From Petaurus breviceps papuanus (lineage: Eukaryota > Chordata > Mammalia > Diprotodontia > Petauridae), in contig JAMXIF010000002.1 in assembly GCA_028583685.1 (NCBI GenBank), forward strand, positions 61,863,178 to 61,927,177: a stretch of DNA of 64,000 nt. Direction: 5' to 3'. Positions 30,390-41,766 of this stretch are shown here, in pieces. Below the pieces are notes generated by a model that saw only the letters and a program-made list of their open reading frames with translations, ran no database searches and was not told the origin of the DNA. The number at the start of each line of letters is the position of its first letter. The stretch's first letter is position 1. Position numbers and translations under genes: made by a program.

Positions 30390-31250
30390 GATGATTATTT
30401 CTTATCATCACTTAATTTGCTACACTGTTTCTTTTGCTTGGAACTGATGTATCATTTCTTATTATCTTGGTAGAAGTAAGCATTGGTGGGTACTTCTGAG
30501 TTATTGTTTAAAGGGGAGTGTGACCCACAGAGCTCCTTGAACCTGGGGTGGTTTTCTGTGTATTCATATGTTCTATATATAGGTAAAAAACCCAAACAAT
30601 TGAGGTTCAGAAAAGAAGAGTGACTTGCCCATACGTAAAAGAATATCATATCAAGTAATAGTAACTTAAAGATGATAATATTTCATTTAGATAAGTATAG
30701 ATCCCTTAGACTCCTTTTTAACTAATAAGTATAAAGATTTTTATAAATGTATGATAAATGTGGGTGACTGGTAAAGATTGCCATAATTTTTGCTTGCCTT
30801 GTACCTATCATCAAATTACACAAAAAACCTCTCTAATCTAAATACATTTTATGAACAAGAGTTAGCAATGAAAAGAAAGGTTTCCTTTTCACGGAATCAA
30901 TTTAAATGCCTATTCTATGACAGTATTTGTTTAAAGACAACTATATACCTCCCTTTTCAAATGAAATCCTCCCTACTGTATCCACTTATTATTATTATTT
31001 AAAAATTTTGAAGTCCTGAAGTAGATTAAAACTGGCTATTTTGGCTTTCACTTAGAGAAGCTTGGTTGAACATATTGTTAGAGTTAACCTAAATTAGCAT
31101 AGAAGAATCATGGGAGGGGTAGGTCAGAGATTCAGGTCCATAGGACCCAAAGCTTTCAGGCCAATAGATTACCTGCTATAACAGTGGGATGGGACAAGAA
31201 GTCAGAAGAGTGGGGGGATGAAAACCAGGGCTATGAAGGTTCAGAGAATT
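30390..31250. other. Mostly unassigned, AT-rich
   Basis: A short MIR-like patch may lie at 30595-30640 ('ttgaggttcagaaaagaagagtgacttgcccata'). No gene is supported. Confidence 0.45.
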
Positions 31251-31254
31251 CTAA

Positions 31255-31470
31255 ATACTGTAATCTTAGGAGATTAGAGCTAAGGTGGGGCATTAGAGAT
31301 GACCAAGCCCTTTGTTTTAGAGATGAAGAAACCAAAGCTCAAAAAGTTAAGTGACTCAGTTATGGTCACATGGTTAACATAGATTTCAGAGCTAGAAATG
31401 GAACCCAGGCTTCCCAATTTCCAGTACAGCATTTCCTCTGTCTTGCTATGCTGTGTCTGTCTCCACATAT
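31255..31470 (-). mobile_element. MIR SINE, antisense
   Basis: 'gagatgaagaaaccaaagctc', 'gtgactcagttatggtcacatgg', and 'gaacccaggcttcccaatttccagtac'. Confidence 0.82.
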
Positions 31471-31599
31471 ATTAAATTGTAATAGTAAGAGTTATTTTTT
31501 TGGACCAGTCTTGTAGTTTCAATGAGGTAAGTTAACTCCTAGGGAGATACTTCCCTAACCAATGCAAATTGTCATCTTCTTTGTGATTTATAAATTTGG

Positions 31600-31870
31600 G
31601 GGACAGCCTGGGGAACTGAGGGATAATGTGACTTGCCTAGGGTCATGCAGATAGCAGGTTACAGAGGCTCTTGAACTTGTGTCTTCCTGACTCCATATGT
31701 CACTGATTCTGCTATTAGTCACAGTGATAAAAACTTCTATGTATGTTATGCCTTACAAGTTGCAAAGGGCTTGATATAGTATTTCACTTGATACACATAA
31801 CTCCACAGATACCTTTGAATCAGAAGAACTGAGTACTATCATTACATTCCTCATGGATTTATTGTGAGGT
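31600..31870 (-). mobile_element. MIR/CORE-SINE fragments, antisense
   Basis: 'gtgacttgcctagggtcatgcag' with 'gtgtcttcctgactcc' (31640-31695) is one SINE. A second diverged tail-like part ('atgccttacaagttgcaaagggc') follows at 31745-31860. Confidence 0.6.
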
Positions 31871-31879
31871 ATCTAGCTG

Positions 31880-32283
31880 TCTGGCTGCTTTATTATCTTT
31901 CTCATTGAAGGGGTTATTGTACTATCTTGCAAATAAGCATAAACAACTTCCACTCACCCAAAGCATTAAAACTCCTTCTGTGATGTGGTTTGAAGGGTGG
32001 AGCATGCCTGTCCCTCAAATCCCCAAATAATGGCCTATTAGGATGCCCTATATGTCTACCATTTGTATGACAAATGCATCACTAGTGATTATTTGAACTT
32101 CGGATTTTGACGGCTACTGTTATAAAGGAAATGTCATTTATAAGGTATTGCACATTAAGACACTAACACCTCAGAACAAATGAGTAAATCTTCCTTGGGG
32201 TATGGAGGAGATAGGACACAGAAAAGGTAAATTTTGATGGGAAACTTGGAAAGGTCTTAGGGTAAGTTTGGGATACTGGCAAG

Positions 32284-32285
<2 letters not shown>
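31880..32285. other. Unassigned sequence
   Basis: No gene or repeat recognised before the (TG)n tract. Confidence 0.45.
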
Positions 32286-32335
<50 letters not shown>

Positions 32336-32363
32336 TATGGTGTGTGTGTGTGTGTGTGTGTGT
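32286..32363. repeat. (TG)n microsatellite
   Basis: About 75 bp of TG with a GTATGG interruption near 32335. Confidence 0.97.
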
Positions 32364-32394
32364 TGGGGTAGAGCTTAATAGCCAGGGTTCAATA

Positions 32395-32950
32395 ATCACT
32401 TTAATTCCATCCAACATTATTCTTTGTCTACTATGTGAAAGGCCTTGAGCTAAGGTACTGGTGCTTTTTCATACAAATATGAAATAAAGGACAGTCTCTG
32501 CCATTAAGGAGTTTATGATTTACTCAGAGGTTGAGTCAGAATATGATGAAGGTTATTGGAAGGATTAAATGGAGATGCAAGATTAAAGGCTTACTTCTAA
32601 CTGAGAATGGGATAAGGGAGTGCTTCAAAGGACAAGTAGTCCCTGAGTTAGTTAGGTCTTAGAGGAAGAGAAAAAAATTGACAGCTAGAAATGTGGAGGT
32701 AGTACATTGTAGGCATGACTGAGGGTTTGTACAGATGTCCATATACAGTAAAGGGCAGGGATAGCTGTCTAGGAATAGCTCCTAGACCAATATGGCTGGA
32801 ATGTAGAGGGTATAAAAGACAGTAGTGTGAAATAAAACTGGACACATAAATTGAAGTCATATTGTGCAAATGATGAGGCTCACTGAGGGCCATACAGAAT
32901 GAGATCGTAAGACCATTTGCTTTGCCTACAAAGAATGAGCACAATTTTTA
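32395..32950 (-). mobile_element. L2 LINE 3' region, antisense, diverged
   Basis: 'ttctttgtctactatgtgaaaggcc', 'acagtctctgccattaaggagtttatg', 'gggatagctgtctaggaat', and 'atatggctggaatgtagagggtat'. Confidence 0.7.
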
Positions 32951-35300
32951 TATCACTCAGAAAATGCTAATGTAGATGGAACTGTGGAATTGGGGCAAAG
33001 GTGTCTATTTTGCAGAACAAAAAAACTATTTTATCTATATGGTATCTGTGCTCTTGTCCTCTGTGGTTCCAACAAGCTGTCCCTCAGACACCTCAGAATT
33101 TGTAGAGAAAGGGGGCAAAAAATTTTATAAAAGTATAAGACCAATGGTAGCTGTTTTCCCTAATTTCAGATTACAGATAATTTTAGGAATTCTGATAAAG
33201 GGAGACAGAATTGTTGGTCTATGTTTGGGGTTTCTTCTTGTTTCTTCCCTCTTCTCGCCTCGTTCTTCTAAGAGGATGGAAGGGAATATAAGATTGGGGC
33301 TTCCCTCAAATGAAAATCAAAATGGGACGATTCAGAATTGTGAGTTCACTGCCCTTATTAAACCTTTGTTTCTGGAGCATTAAGGGATATCCTGCTAATG
33401 CATGGGTTTTGTCCTCCTTGGTAGAAACTCGAGCTGTCCTTGGAGCAAGAACAGGCACGTCTCAGTGATGCTAGAAACCCCAGGTATCAAAGGCTCTATC
33501 ACCCAAGATTTCCTGACAGCAACAGATGATCTCCAAAAGCTGCTTCCTCCCACTATTCACTTTTTAGCTTCAAAGTAAACGTTTCTTCAGGATCTTGTAG
33601 CATTTGAGGCTTGCGATAATCAAGAAATTGAAATACCTTTGGTCTGAACCCTCAATAAGATTGTTGGGCTGCTGCTTGCTTGAAGTTTGGAGGTAGAGCA
33701 GTAGGGGTTTGAGTCCCTCACATAAGCCTAATTCCCCCCTAAATTCCTGCCTCTCACACTCACAAGGGAAGGAAGTTGATCTTAGGAGTACTCTTTAGGC
33801 AGACGACAGCCATTTTCTCTGGCTATGTGTAATTTAGCTGTCAAGCTCCATTTAGCTTGCCTCTGTAATTTCACAGAATTTTGCTTGGGAATCTACACTA
33901 TGTAAATATATTTGATCAAAATATTCAAACTAAATGAACAGACTGGAACTCTCTGTATTGATCATCACTAAGTCTTTATGGTAAGAAGGGTATTGAGGCA
34001 GGTGAGTGGGTTTAGATAACATTTTAGCCCTGGGTAATCTTTATATACAAAGATGACAGCAGATACTAAATGGTTATGATGGATGTTTGATTTTCCTCAG
34101 AAAACTTTCTTCATATCTCCTGCTCACTTTGTCTCAATATGGGATGTTAGCCAGTGCTACTGGATATGGCACTATCTAATGTCCTTGCAAATAAACACTC
34201 CTGCCCCAAAGTTATGGCCGCCAATCCCATTCCTTTGCCCTACATTGCAACCCTGTTGTGTAAGGCCCTATAGATCTCCTGTTACATTAGAGCAGGCAGG
34301 AGACCAAAAAAAAAAATGGAGGGGAGGGGGAGAGAGAGTCTGCTTAGATCTCTTGGAAATAAATGGCTGGTCAGCTGGGAATGCCTGTCAGCCATCCAAG
34401 GTGGCTTCTTCTCTCGCTGGGTTCCATTGCAGTACTAGAGGTGAGTGACTCACTAGTGTTCCCTCCATCCCCACCCCCACCCCCAAATGCTGGGGCCTTT
34501 TCACAGGCCTGTCCTCTACCTAATCCCCCAGATTCTTTATATAGGAAACGAATCTCCCTTGTCACAGTGGGCAAGCCAGCAGGGAGTCGGGGGGCATTTA
34601 TCTTTCCGCTGAGGTCTAGGGTTGCATTGCTGTGACTTTTAGCACTCAGCAACATGTGTGGATGAGATCTCTGTTCAGCTCCTACGAGGCCAGTGTCGAG
34701 GTCAGCTTGGCAGATTCCTTCCAAGCCAGACGATCGTCTGCAGATACTTTTCCAGATTTAGGGCAGGAGCTGGTGAATTGAGGATCAGGATGGCTGAACA
34801 AGAAACCAGTGGCCTGCAAGTCCTTCTCTCTACCCTTCAGGTAAGAAGAGTCTGAGTTCCTGAGAATGTTGGCTTGTTTTACAGTTCCCCTGGATAGCCC
34901 TGACTCACAGCCAAGTTCTTCTGCTCCCTTTCAGTGCCGTGAAACTCAGTTTGTGAATCGGTGGTAGAACATGAGTTGTCAGTTTCATTTCCCCACCTGG
35001 AACCTGACCTAAAGGATGCTTGGGTATTTAAATACTAAACTCAGTGATCCCAATGATTATTCTGCTTCCATGACTTACCTGCTGGGATTAGAGGTTTGAA
35101 CTGAAATGATCAGATTGATGGCAGACAAGGAGAGGTGGGAGCAATAGCTTGATCAATAATGAAAGTGACCTGTCAAGACTGTCAGTGGGTCAGACATGAA
35201 ACTTTTGGGGAATTTTCAGAGTCTCAGGAAGGAAAGGTAAGGGGCTGAGAGAGCAAGGGTGGGTCATGTGTCTAGATGAGTCTACTGGCTTTCAAAGGTA
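32950..35300. other. Repeat-poor unassigned stretch
   Basis: I recognise no SINE or LINE here. A 135-codon plus frame (32976-33383, starts MELWNWGKGVYF) has no recognisable domain. At 33850-33960 an AT-rich segment without simple repeats could be conserved non-coding DNA. The part at 34.1-34.9 kb is more GC-rich and contains the candidate exon described separately. Confidence 0.35.
34650..34841 (+). CDS. Weak candidate coding exon
   Basis: An open frame runs from 34658 and ends at a strong splice-donor match CAG|GTAAGA (junction 34841/34842). A polypyrimidine-poor but usable acceptor TTTTAGCACTCAG lies at about 34637-34649. Within the frame an ATG in good Kozak context (AGGATGG, 34790) would start MAEQETSGLQVLLSTLQ directly before the donor, so this could also be a first coding exon. 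No homologue is recognised, there is no promoter signature, and no second exon was found. A chance ORF of this length is quite possible. Confidence 0.15.
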
Positions 35301-35304
35301 AGTT

Positions 35305-35430
35305 TTCTTAACCTGAATCAGAGAATTGCAGAGCTAAAAGGGAGAATATATGGATGACCCAAGGTCACAAGGTAGTGCCCAGAGTTTTCAGGAAATTCGC
35401 AGTGTAAGAAAAAGACCCTAATCTCTAGAT
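35305..35430 (-). mobile_element. MIR SINE fragment, antisense
   Basis: 'gcagagctaaaagggagaatatatggatgacc' followed by 'caaggtcacaaggtagtgcc'. Confidence 0.55.
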
Positions 35431-35455
35431 GTATTCAGGTACTTAGGATTATCTG

Positions 35456-35778
35456 CAGAGCTATAACTAGAAATTTTTGTGTCTGAGGCAAGTATCATAA
35501 GACCCCCATTGGGGGCAAGTGGCGTGAAACACAGTTTCTTGCTTCTTAGGAAAACTACTTTAAGGTGGGCAGGGGGAGAACCGAAGAAGAACTCATCTCT
35601 GTTAGAACTGCCAGCAGGCCATCTGGTAAACTTCCTGTTTAAGCTGATTATTTTTGTAAACTAGGTGCTAAGCTCAAATACTTCTATGCTTCTGAAGCTC
35701 TGCAAGGGTTGTCAGTATGCTCTAAATTTAGGTCCTATAAGGCAAAGTCCTAGTCTCCCCACCCTAGTTATAGCTCTG
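35456..35778. mobile_element. hAT-like MITE with perfect 14-bp terminal inverted repeats
   Basis: CAGAGCTATAACTA at 35456-35469 is exactly inverted at 35765-35778. The flanking 8-mers ATTATCTG (35448-35455) and ACCATCTG (35779-35786) agree at 6 of 8 positions, the differences being T/C. Length 323 bp; no coding capacity. The CAG...CTG ends and 8-bp duplication suggest hAT. I do not recognise the family. Confidence 0.75.
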
Positions 35779-35789
35779 ACCATCTGATT

Positions 35790-36585
35790 CAAATTTCAGG
35801 CCCTCTTTGGCTCAATATTCTGAGCTTCTTGCCTATTTTCTTACTTCTTAATTCTAACAAATCACAGCAAAACCTCAGTCACTCAAAGTCCACCTAACTA
35901 ATAATTAAAGAACGGCATTTTCCTTTACGTTATATTTGACGATAAAAGACAAGCATGATATCTGAGATTTAGCTTAAAAATGACCAAAATATATTCAAGA
36001 AACTCTTCTACATTCCTCTCTACCACACCCCACCCCCTTCACCCATACATACATCCATGGACACCCCACACTCACCTTCCCAGAGATGTCCTGGGAGGGA
36101 GTACAGATCCATACAGATCTTCTATGACTTCTCCCCCTCAGAGGTTCTGAGAAAACATTAAATTATCTTTCTAGATGAATATCCCCAACATTCTTCAAAT
36201 TTAAACCCATCTTCTTGCATCAGTCACACTAAAATAACATTTACTGCAATTTATTATACCAGGAAGCTAGCAGATCTTGGGCTCTCTCAGAGTTCATTGT
36301 GGGTCTATGAGGACTTTGGATTCTCTTGAACAGAGTGCTACTTATGATGTAGCAATGAGTTCCCCTTCTTGGGACTAGGCATTGAAAAGAAAAAGTTAAA
36401 GAAAATGAGAGAGTAAATGAAAACAAGAAAAGAAGGCTCCTCAACAGGACAGTTTATAGCAAAAGCATTTTACTTTTTAGCCTGAGTCTAAGTCTGTCTC
36501 TGTTGCCCACAATTATATGCATAATAAACCTCTATACAGCCTTCATACATTTGGGGAAAAAGAGAAAAGTATTTATTCCCTTTTT
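35790..36585. other. Unassigned sequence
   Basis: No gene or repeat recognised. Confidence 0.5.
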
Positions 36586-36589
36586 CCTA

Positions 36590-36711
36590 CTTTAATTGCA
36601 TGGAATGTTTAATCTGGAAAAAAAAGGCCTTAGAGCTCCCTTGGTCTAATCCCTTCCTTATATAGGTGAGGAAAATGAGATTAAGGGAGAAGATTTACCT
36701 AAAGTCACACA
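36590..36711 (-). mobile_element. MIR SINE, antisense
   Basis: 'ccttagagctcccttggtctaatcc', 'taggtgaggaaaatgagattaaggg', and 'taaagtcacacaac'. The SINE that follows starts exactly where this one stops. Confidence 0.8.
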
Positions 36712-36884
36712 ACTTGTGTGACCCTGGGCAAGTCACTTAACCTTGTTTGCTTTAGTTTCCTCATCTGTAAAATAAGCTGGAGAAAGAACTGGCAAACCAC
36801 TCCAGTATCTTTGCCAAGAATACCCCCAGTGGGGTCATGAAGAGTTGTACATGACTGAAAATGACTCAATGAAAACATCAATAT
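36712..36884 (+). mobile_element. tRNA-RTE SINE, 5'-truncated
   Basis: It begins at TGTGTGACCCTGGGCAAGTC, without the tRNA head. It continues with 'gctggagaaagaactggcaaaccactccagtatctttgcc' and the RTE-like end 'ggggtcatgaagagttgtacatgactgaaaatg'. It abuts an oppositely oriented MIR. Confidence 0.88.
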
Positions 36885-37216
36885 ACTAGGCATTGCACTA
36901 AGTGGAAAGAACACAAAGAAAAAAAAATCTTGTTTTCAAGAAGCATTAGTAGAAGTACTAGCAGGGAGAGCAAAATGTAATTAGCCTAGAAAGGTAACAT
37001 GGAGACAAGTTGTGGAGGGCTCTAAATGCCAAACAAAGGAGATGGGATTTTATTCTAAGTGCAGTAGAAAGCCCTTGAAGGTTCTTCACCAGGGAAATGA
37101 TTGGATCAGACCTTTGCTTTAAGAATATCAATTGGTTAGCTATGTGGAGGATGGGTTGGTTGAAGAGGGATGAGCCTGGAAGCAGGAAAACTTATCAGGA
37201 GTCTATTTCAGTAGTC
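36885..37216 (-). mobile_element. L2 LINE 3' region, antisense, cut by an assembly gap
   Basis: 'tactaggcattgcactaagtgg', 'ttgtggagggctctaaatgcc', 'attggatcagacctttgctttaag', and 'caggagtctatttcagtagtc', then ten Ns. The sequence beyond the gap does not continue L2. Confidence 0.82.
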
Positions 37217-37226
37217 NNNNNNNNNN
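37217..37226. other. Assembly gap (10 N)
   Basis: Ten Ns; the true gap size is unknown. Confidence 1.
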
Positions 37227-37444
37227 GATCCTGGAGTCTCAGAATATCATCTATTATATATTGCAAGATATTTTCTCCAATGTTTGGCTTCCTATATCAG
37301 GTTGGCTTTGGGCATTGGCAATAGCAAAACTTCGTTGTTGAGATGTCTGGGGGAGCTTTTGGGACAGTATGACTGAGCATATGAACTTTGTCATGCAAGG
37401 AATATCCTGAGACAACAAGAAGTTTCATTCTCTGTGCTTGAAAT

Positions 37445-37815
37445 AGGTGATGGTGGAGAGCACTAGCCTTGAAGTCAAGAGGCCTGGATTCTACTCCTGG
37501 CTGAGTGATTCTATATGACCTTAGATAAGTCACTATACCTCCTCCAGTCTATTTCCTCATATGTAAAATGATATAGATTAGATCAGAGGTGAGCCACAAC
37601 AGTCCTGAGTACAGGAAACCAGATTAAAATGTATTGGGGAATATTTAACAATATAGATAATGTTACTATGTGGTTTTCTAAGTCAATATGGAACATAAAA
37701 AAGACTCACAAGAATGCTTATATATGGTTTAATGGACTCTATTTGAATTTGACACCACTGGCCTCAGTGATATCTAAGTTCCTTTCTGGTTTTCAGAATC
37801 TATGTTTCATTGAAT
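37445..37815 (+). mobile_element. MIR3/Ther-2 type CORE-SINE, interrupted
   Basis: 'gagagcactagccttgaagtcaagaggcctgg' and 'cctcctccagtctatttcctcatatgtaaaatg' are the head and CORE. The tail 'tatctaagttcctttctgg' reappears at about 37770 after a foreign segment (37587-37756). Confidence 0.75.
37587..37756 (+). mobile_element. Probable hAT-type MITE inside the SINE
   Basis: AT-rich insert with 'ccagattaaaatgtattggggaatatttaac', 'ggttttctaagtcaatatgg' and 'tttgaatttgacaccactgg'. It resembles a marsupial Charlie-type MITE family from memory. The termini and 8-bp duplication are not clear. Confidence 0.5.
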
Positions 37816-38660
37816 TGAATTAGGGGATTTTTCTCTAAATATATGACTAAAAGTCCCACCAACAGATTTTTTTCTGAAGGATTTCCATTTTTCATATATC
37901 AGTAAGAACGATTGTGGAAGAAATTATTTTTGCTTTCAGAAATGTATACATGTGTATACATAAATGAATATATACATATATATCTATAAAGCCATAGCTA
38001 GATGCATATATCCTTTTTAAAAAATGTCAAATGTTGGGAAGTCTTTAGAAACATGGTTTAAGATTTGTCTTGGTGAAGTTTGGGCTTTCTAATTTGTCTT
38101 CAATCTTTGCTCTACCAGTAACACAAACAAGGAAACAAACGGAAATCTGTATTAATTTCAAGCTTCAGTGGGAACATAGAAACTAGATGAAAAAGAAAAA
38201 TCTTGTAGGGATGGTTGCCAAATGGAAAAGGGATGAAGTTGATAAGAAACAGCATCTGTCAGTATCTAAAATGAAAAAACTTCTTGCTAGCCAAACAAGG
38301 AAAAAGGATGGGGAATTCGGATGCATTTGCTGAACTTGTGTACAAATTGAATTTTCTTCTTTGGTATTTCTTTCATTTGCTGACTTCTAGCTCTTATTGT
38401 TTGCACTCTTCTCAAATTCGGTTGGATCAGGGGAGTTGCCTTAGAGTTTACAACTGATTCTTTACCTAAAGTAGTCAACTCCATCTCTGACTCTAACAAA
38501 GACTCCTTGAGAATGTGTGTCCCCTATAAAAAGAAGGGTTCCTTTAAACTTCCAATAAATTTTTATTTCCTGATGGGAACCTTGAGTCAGAGGAAGGGGA
38601 GGTAGTGCCTGAGAAATCAAGGGCCAACATATGGATTTGGTACATAAGATGCATTTAATT
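37816..38660. other. Unassigned sequence
   Basis: AT-rich with short TATACATA repeats near 37945-37990; no gene or named repeat recognised. Confidence 0.45.
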
Positions 38661-38664
38661 CTCA

Positions 38665-38940
38665 TTTATTCATCCATTTACTTTTAGGACGTATATTTAT
38701 TTAGCACTGACCATGTACAATGCACTTTCTGAATCACTATGAAAGCTATAAAAATAGAAAGAGAAATAGAAAAAAGGAAGAAATAAAGGGAGGAAGAAAG
38801 AAGGAAGGAAAGTAAGAAAGAAAACTTCCATCTGGTGAGATAAGATAAAGTTTCATGAAGGAAGTAGGGTTTGAGTTGGGCCTCTCAATACCAGTAGGAA
38901 TTGAGTATGGGTGCTATTCTAGGCCAGGCCTAAGTAAGGA
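38665..38940 (-). mobile_element. L2 LINE 3' region, antisense, with GA-rich expansion
   Basis: 'atttatttagcactgaccatgtacaatgcac' is the 3' tip, and 'atgaaggaagtagggtttgagttgggcctctc' is further in. About 80 bp of GAAA/GGAA low-complexity sequence (38755-38825) lies between them. Confidence 0.7.
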
Positions 38941-38944
38941 TAGT

Positions 38945-39340
38945 CAAGTGATTCAGGCTCAGGATTAAAATACAATGAGGCACTCATGGAACATAAAAAA
39001 ATTAAAAGCCACTTAAAATAAGATAAAAAATAATATAATTTATGTAAAGGTCTATTTGTCTCTATGTTCATCAGGGCAATAACCAGTTAGTTTAGCAAGG
39101 TATTCCTTGAAGGTAGGTAGAAATTCTGCTAAAATGTTCAACCCCAACTTCCCATAAGTTAGATTTTTTTTATTCCTCAGGTGGCAAGAAAGCCAAAACA
39201 AAGATAATCCATACAAAAATCTTCTACTCTGCGTAAAACCGGTGCTACTCTTATTGCAGATGGGGAATATCAAGTGTTCTAACTTGCTCTGAGCCCATGA
39301 GGATACATGAAGGATACCTTCATCGCCTCTCGGAGCTTTT
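38945..39340. other. Unassigned sequence
   Basis: No gene or repeat recognised. Confidence 0.45.
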
Positions 39341-39412
39341 GAACAAACTGTCCCTTATGCCTTGTATGCTCTCCTTCCTGCCTCTTAGAACTTCTAGCTT
39401 CAGTTACAATTC
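39341..39412 (+). mobile_element. L2 LINE, left part of a split copy
   Basis: 'cttatgccttgtatgctctccttcctgcctcttagaacttctagcttc' is L2. The copy resumes at about 41767 after the HAL1/L1 insertion. Confidence 0.75.
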
Positions 39413-40239
39413 AGCTTTTCCTCCCTCCCTCCCCCCCTTCTCTCCTGTCCCTCCTCAAAAGTCTATTTTGCTTTTAACCACTGTCTCCCTTAATCCACTT
39501 TCCCCTTTATCATTCCTCCCCCTTTCTCTTATTCCTTTACCCTGGTATTTCCCTGTTGGGTAGATTACATTTCTATATGCAACTGCTGTGCATATTCTTT
39601 CTTCTTTGAACCATCTCTGATGAGAGTGAGGTTTAAGCATTCCCTCTCACTCCCACATGTTCTCCTCCACTGTAAAAACTCTTCCTTGCACTTGTCTTTT
39701 ATGTGAGAAATTTACCTCTCCCTTCACCCTTCTTCCAGTGCATCCCTCTTTCTCTCCCTCTCATTTTTTCTTTTTTGCAGATCATTCCAATATAATTGAC
39801 TTATACCCATGCCCTCTGTCTATGTAAACTTCCTTTAACTGTCCTAATAATGATAAAGTTCTTATGAGTTACATGCATCATTTTCCCATATAGGAATGCA
39901 AAAAGCTTAGCTTTATTGAATCCCTTATAATTATTTTTTCATATTTGCCTTCTGATTCTTTTGTTTGAATGTCAAATTTTTTTTTTCAGTTCTTGTCTTT
40001 TCATCAGGAATGTTTGGAAGTCCTCTGTTTCATTAAATGTTCATTCTCCACCTACCCAGCCCCTGCTGAAAGATTACATACAATTTTGTGGGGTATGCGA
40101 TTTTTGGTTGTTATCTTAGCTCCTGTGTCTTCTGGTATATAATAGTCCAAGCCTTCCACTACTATAACATAGAAAGCACTAAATCTTGTGTGATCTTGAC
40201 CGTGGCTCCACAATATTTGGATTGTTTCTTTCCGGTTGC

Positions 40240-40863
40240 TTATTTTTCCTTTGAGCTCTGAAATCTGGCTATAATATGCTTGGGAGTCTTTATTTTGGGA
40301 TCTCTTTCAGGAGGTGTTTGGTGGATCCTTTCAATTTCCATTCTACCCTCTGCATCTGAAATATTGGGGCAATTTTCCTTGATAATTTCTTGAAATGTGA
40401 TGTCTAGGCTTTGTTTATCATTTTCTGGTAGTTCAGTAATTCTTAAGTTATCTCTCCTTAATCTATTATCCAGGTCAATTGCTTTTCCAATGAGATTTTT
40501 CACATTTTTTTTCTATTTCTTCATTCTTTTGACTTTGTTTCTTGATGTCTTATGGAGTCATTAGCTTCCACTTGCCCAATTATAATTTTTAAAGGAGTTT
40601 TCATCAGGAAGATTTTGTATTTCTTTTTCCATTTGACCTTTCCACTTTTAAAGGATTTCTCTTCTTTGGTGAATTTTTGTGCTTCTTTTGTCATTAGGCC
40701 AATTCTGTTTTTTAAAGAGATTTTCTTCAGTATTTTTTGTTCCTCCTTTATCAGTTGTCTTTTCATAACTTTTTTGCATCACTCTAATTTCTTTCCCCAA
40801 GTTTTTCTCTACCACTCTTATCTCTCTCTTTTTATTGTTGTTGGGGTTGAGTCCAATTAGCAT
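40240..40863 (-). pseudogene. ORF1 remnant of copy C
   Basis: Three open pieces in different frames: 40863-40648 (starts MLIGLNPNNNKKREIR, coiled-coil-type), 40766-40521 (Lys-rich), and 40503-40240 with RRDNLRITELPEND. The last piece corresponds to the ORF1p RRM (human NLRLIGVPE) and contains HIIARFQSSKEK (human HIIVRFTKVEMKEK). Several frameshifts; not functional. Confidence 0.85.
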
Positions 40864-41484
40864 GTTTCTTTGAGGCTATTTAGGGTAGCTCTTTTCACAT
40901 TGTTGGTTTCTTTTGAGTTTATATCTTGGTCTTTTCTGCCACCATAGTAGCTTTTTGTGGTAAAAAAAATTTTTTTTTCATTTTTCCAGCCTATCTCTTG
41001 ACTTTGAGCTTTATGTTAAAATCGAGTTTTCCTCACTTGTGTGTGTGTGGGGGCATTGTCACAAGTTTTAGGCTTTTATGTGCTGCTGGTTACAGAGTTG
41101 TTCCTGGGGGTCTGAAAGTTTTGGGCTTCTAAGGTGGTGTGATCTTGGGAGTAATTAGCTACTATTCTCTTGGTCTACATTCTGATCTTTACCAAGGAAG
41201 GGTCCCTGGTCCCCTGCAACTGCATGGGCTAGTGTTCTTCTCTGCTTTGGTACTGTGACCAGGGCCCTTTCTCCCTCGGGACAGACTAACAGTGAGCACT
41301 TCTCTCCTCCATAGAACTGTGTATGAGCTGTAGAGTTGCCAGTCGGTACCAGCAGTACCCAGTGTTAGCAAAGATCCCCTATTATATCTTCCTGAACAGT
41401 TGTCTAACCCCCTCATGATTTCTGGGCTGAGAGTCTATGAAGGAAGCTGCTGCTGCTGCTATTGCCACTGCTCTCTGTGCATGG

Positions 41485-41518
41485 GTGTGTGTGTGTGTGT
41501 GTGCATGTGTGTGTGTGT

Positions 41519-41567
<49 letters not shown>
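41485..41567. repeat. (GT)n microsatellite
   Basis: GT repeats with GCAT and GTAT interruptions inside the HAL1/L1 5' UTR. Confidence 0.97.
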
Positions 41568-41569
<2 letters not shown>

Positions 41570-41766
41570 GTCCTCCACTCAGGTGTTACAGACTTCTCCT
41601 ACCTATCTCTTAAATTTCCTTAGGCCAAAAAAAAAAAACCCAACACCTTACCCTGACTTTTTATTGGTACTACTGTCCCAAAATTTGATTTCAGATGTTA
41701 TTTTAAAGTTTTTTGGAGGGAAATGTTTGGAGAATTCAGCCGGATCATTGCTTTTAGTTTCTGACT

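Larger units (their letters stand above)
39413..41766 (-). mobile_element. HAL1/L1 fragment (copy C), inserted in L2
   Basis: On the minus strand: 5' UTR ('aattctccaaacatttccctcc' start, about 41750), diverged ORF1 (about 40863-40130), then the same pyrimidine-rich (on +) spacer as copies A and B, ending at 39413. The 5' UTR aligns with that of L1 copy A ('acagtagtaccaataaaaag' versus 'acaggagtaccagcaaaaag'). It is clearly older than copies B and D. A (GT)n tract at 41485-41567 lies in the 5' UTR. Whether it is HAL1 or an L1 truncated before ORF2 cannot be decided. Confidence 0.8.

Noticed and set aside
32976-33383. 135-codon plus-strand ORF
   Set aside because: No recognisable motif, no splice context and no conservation evidence; not called as a gene.
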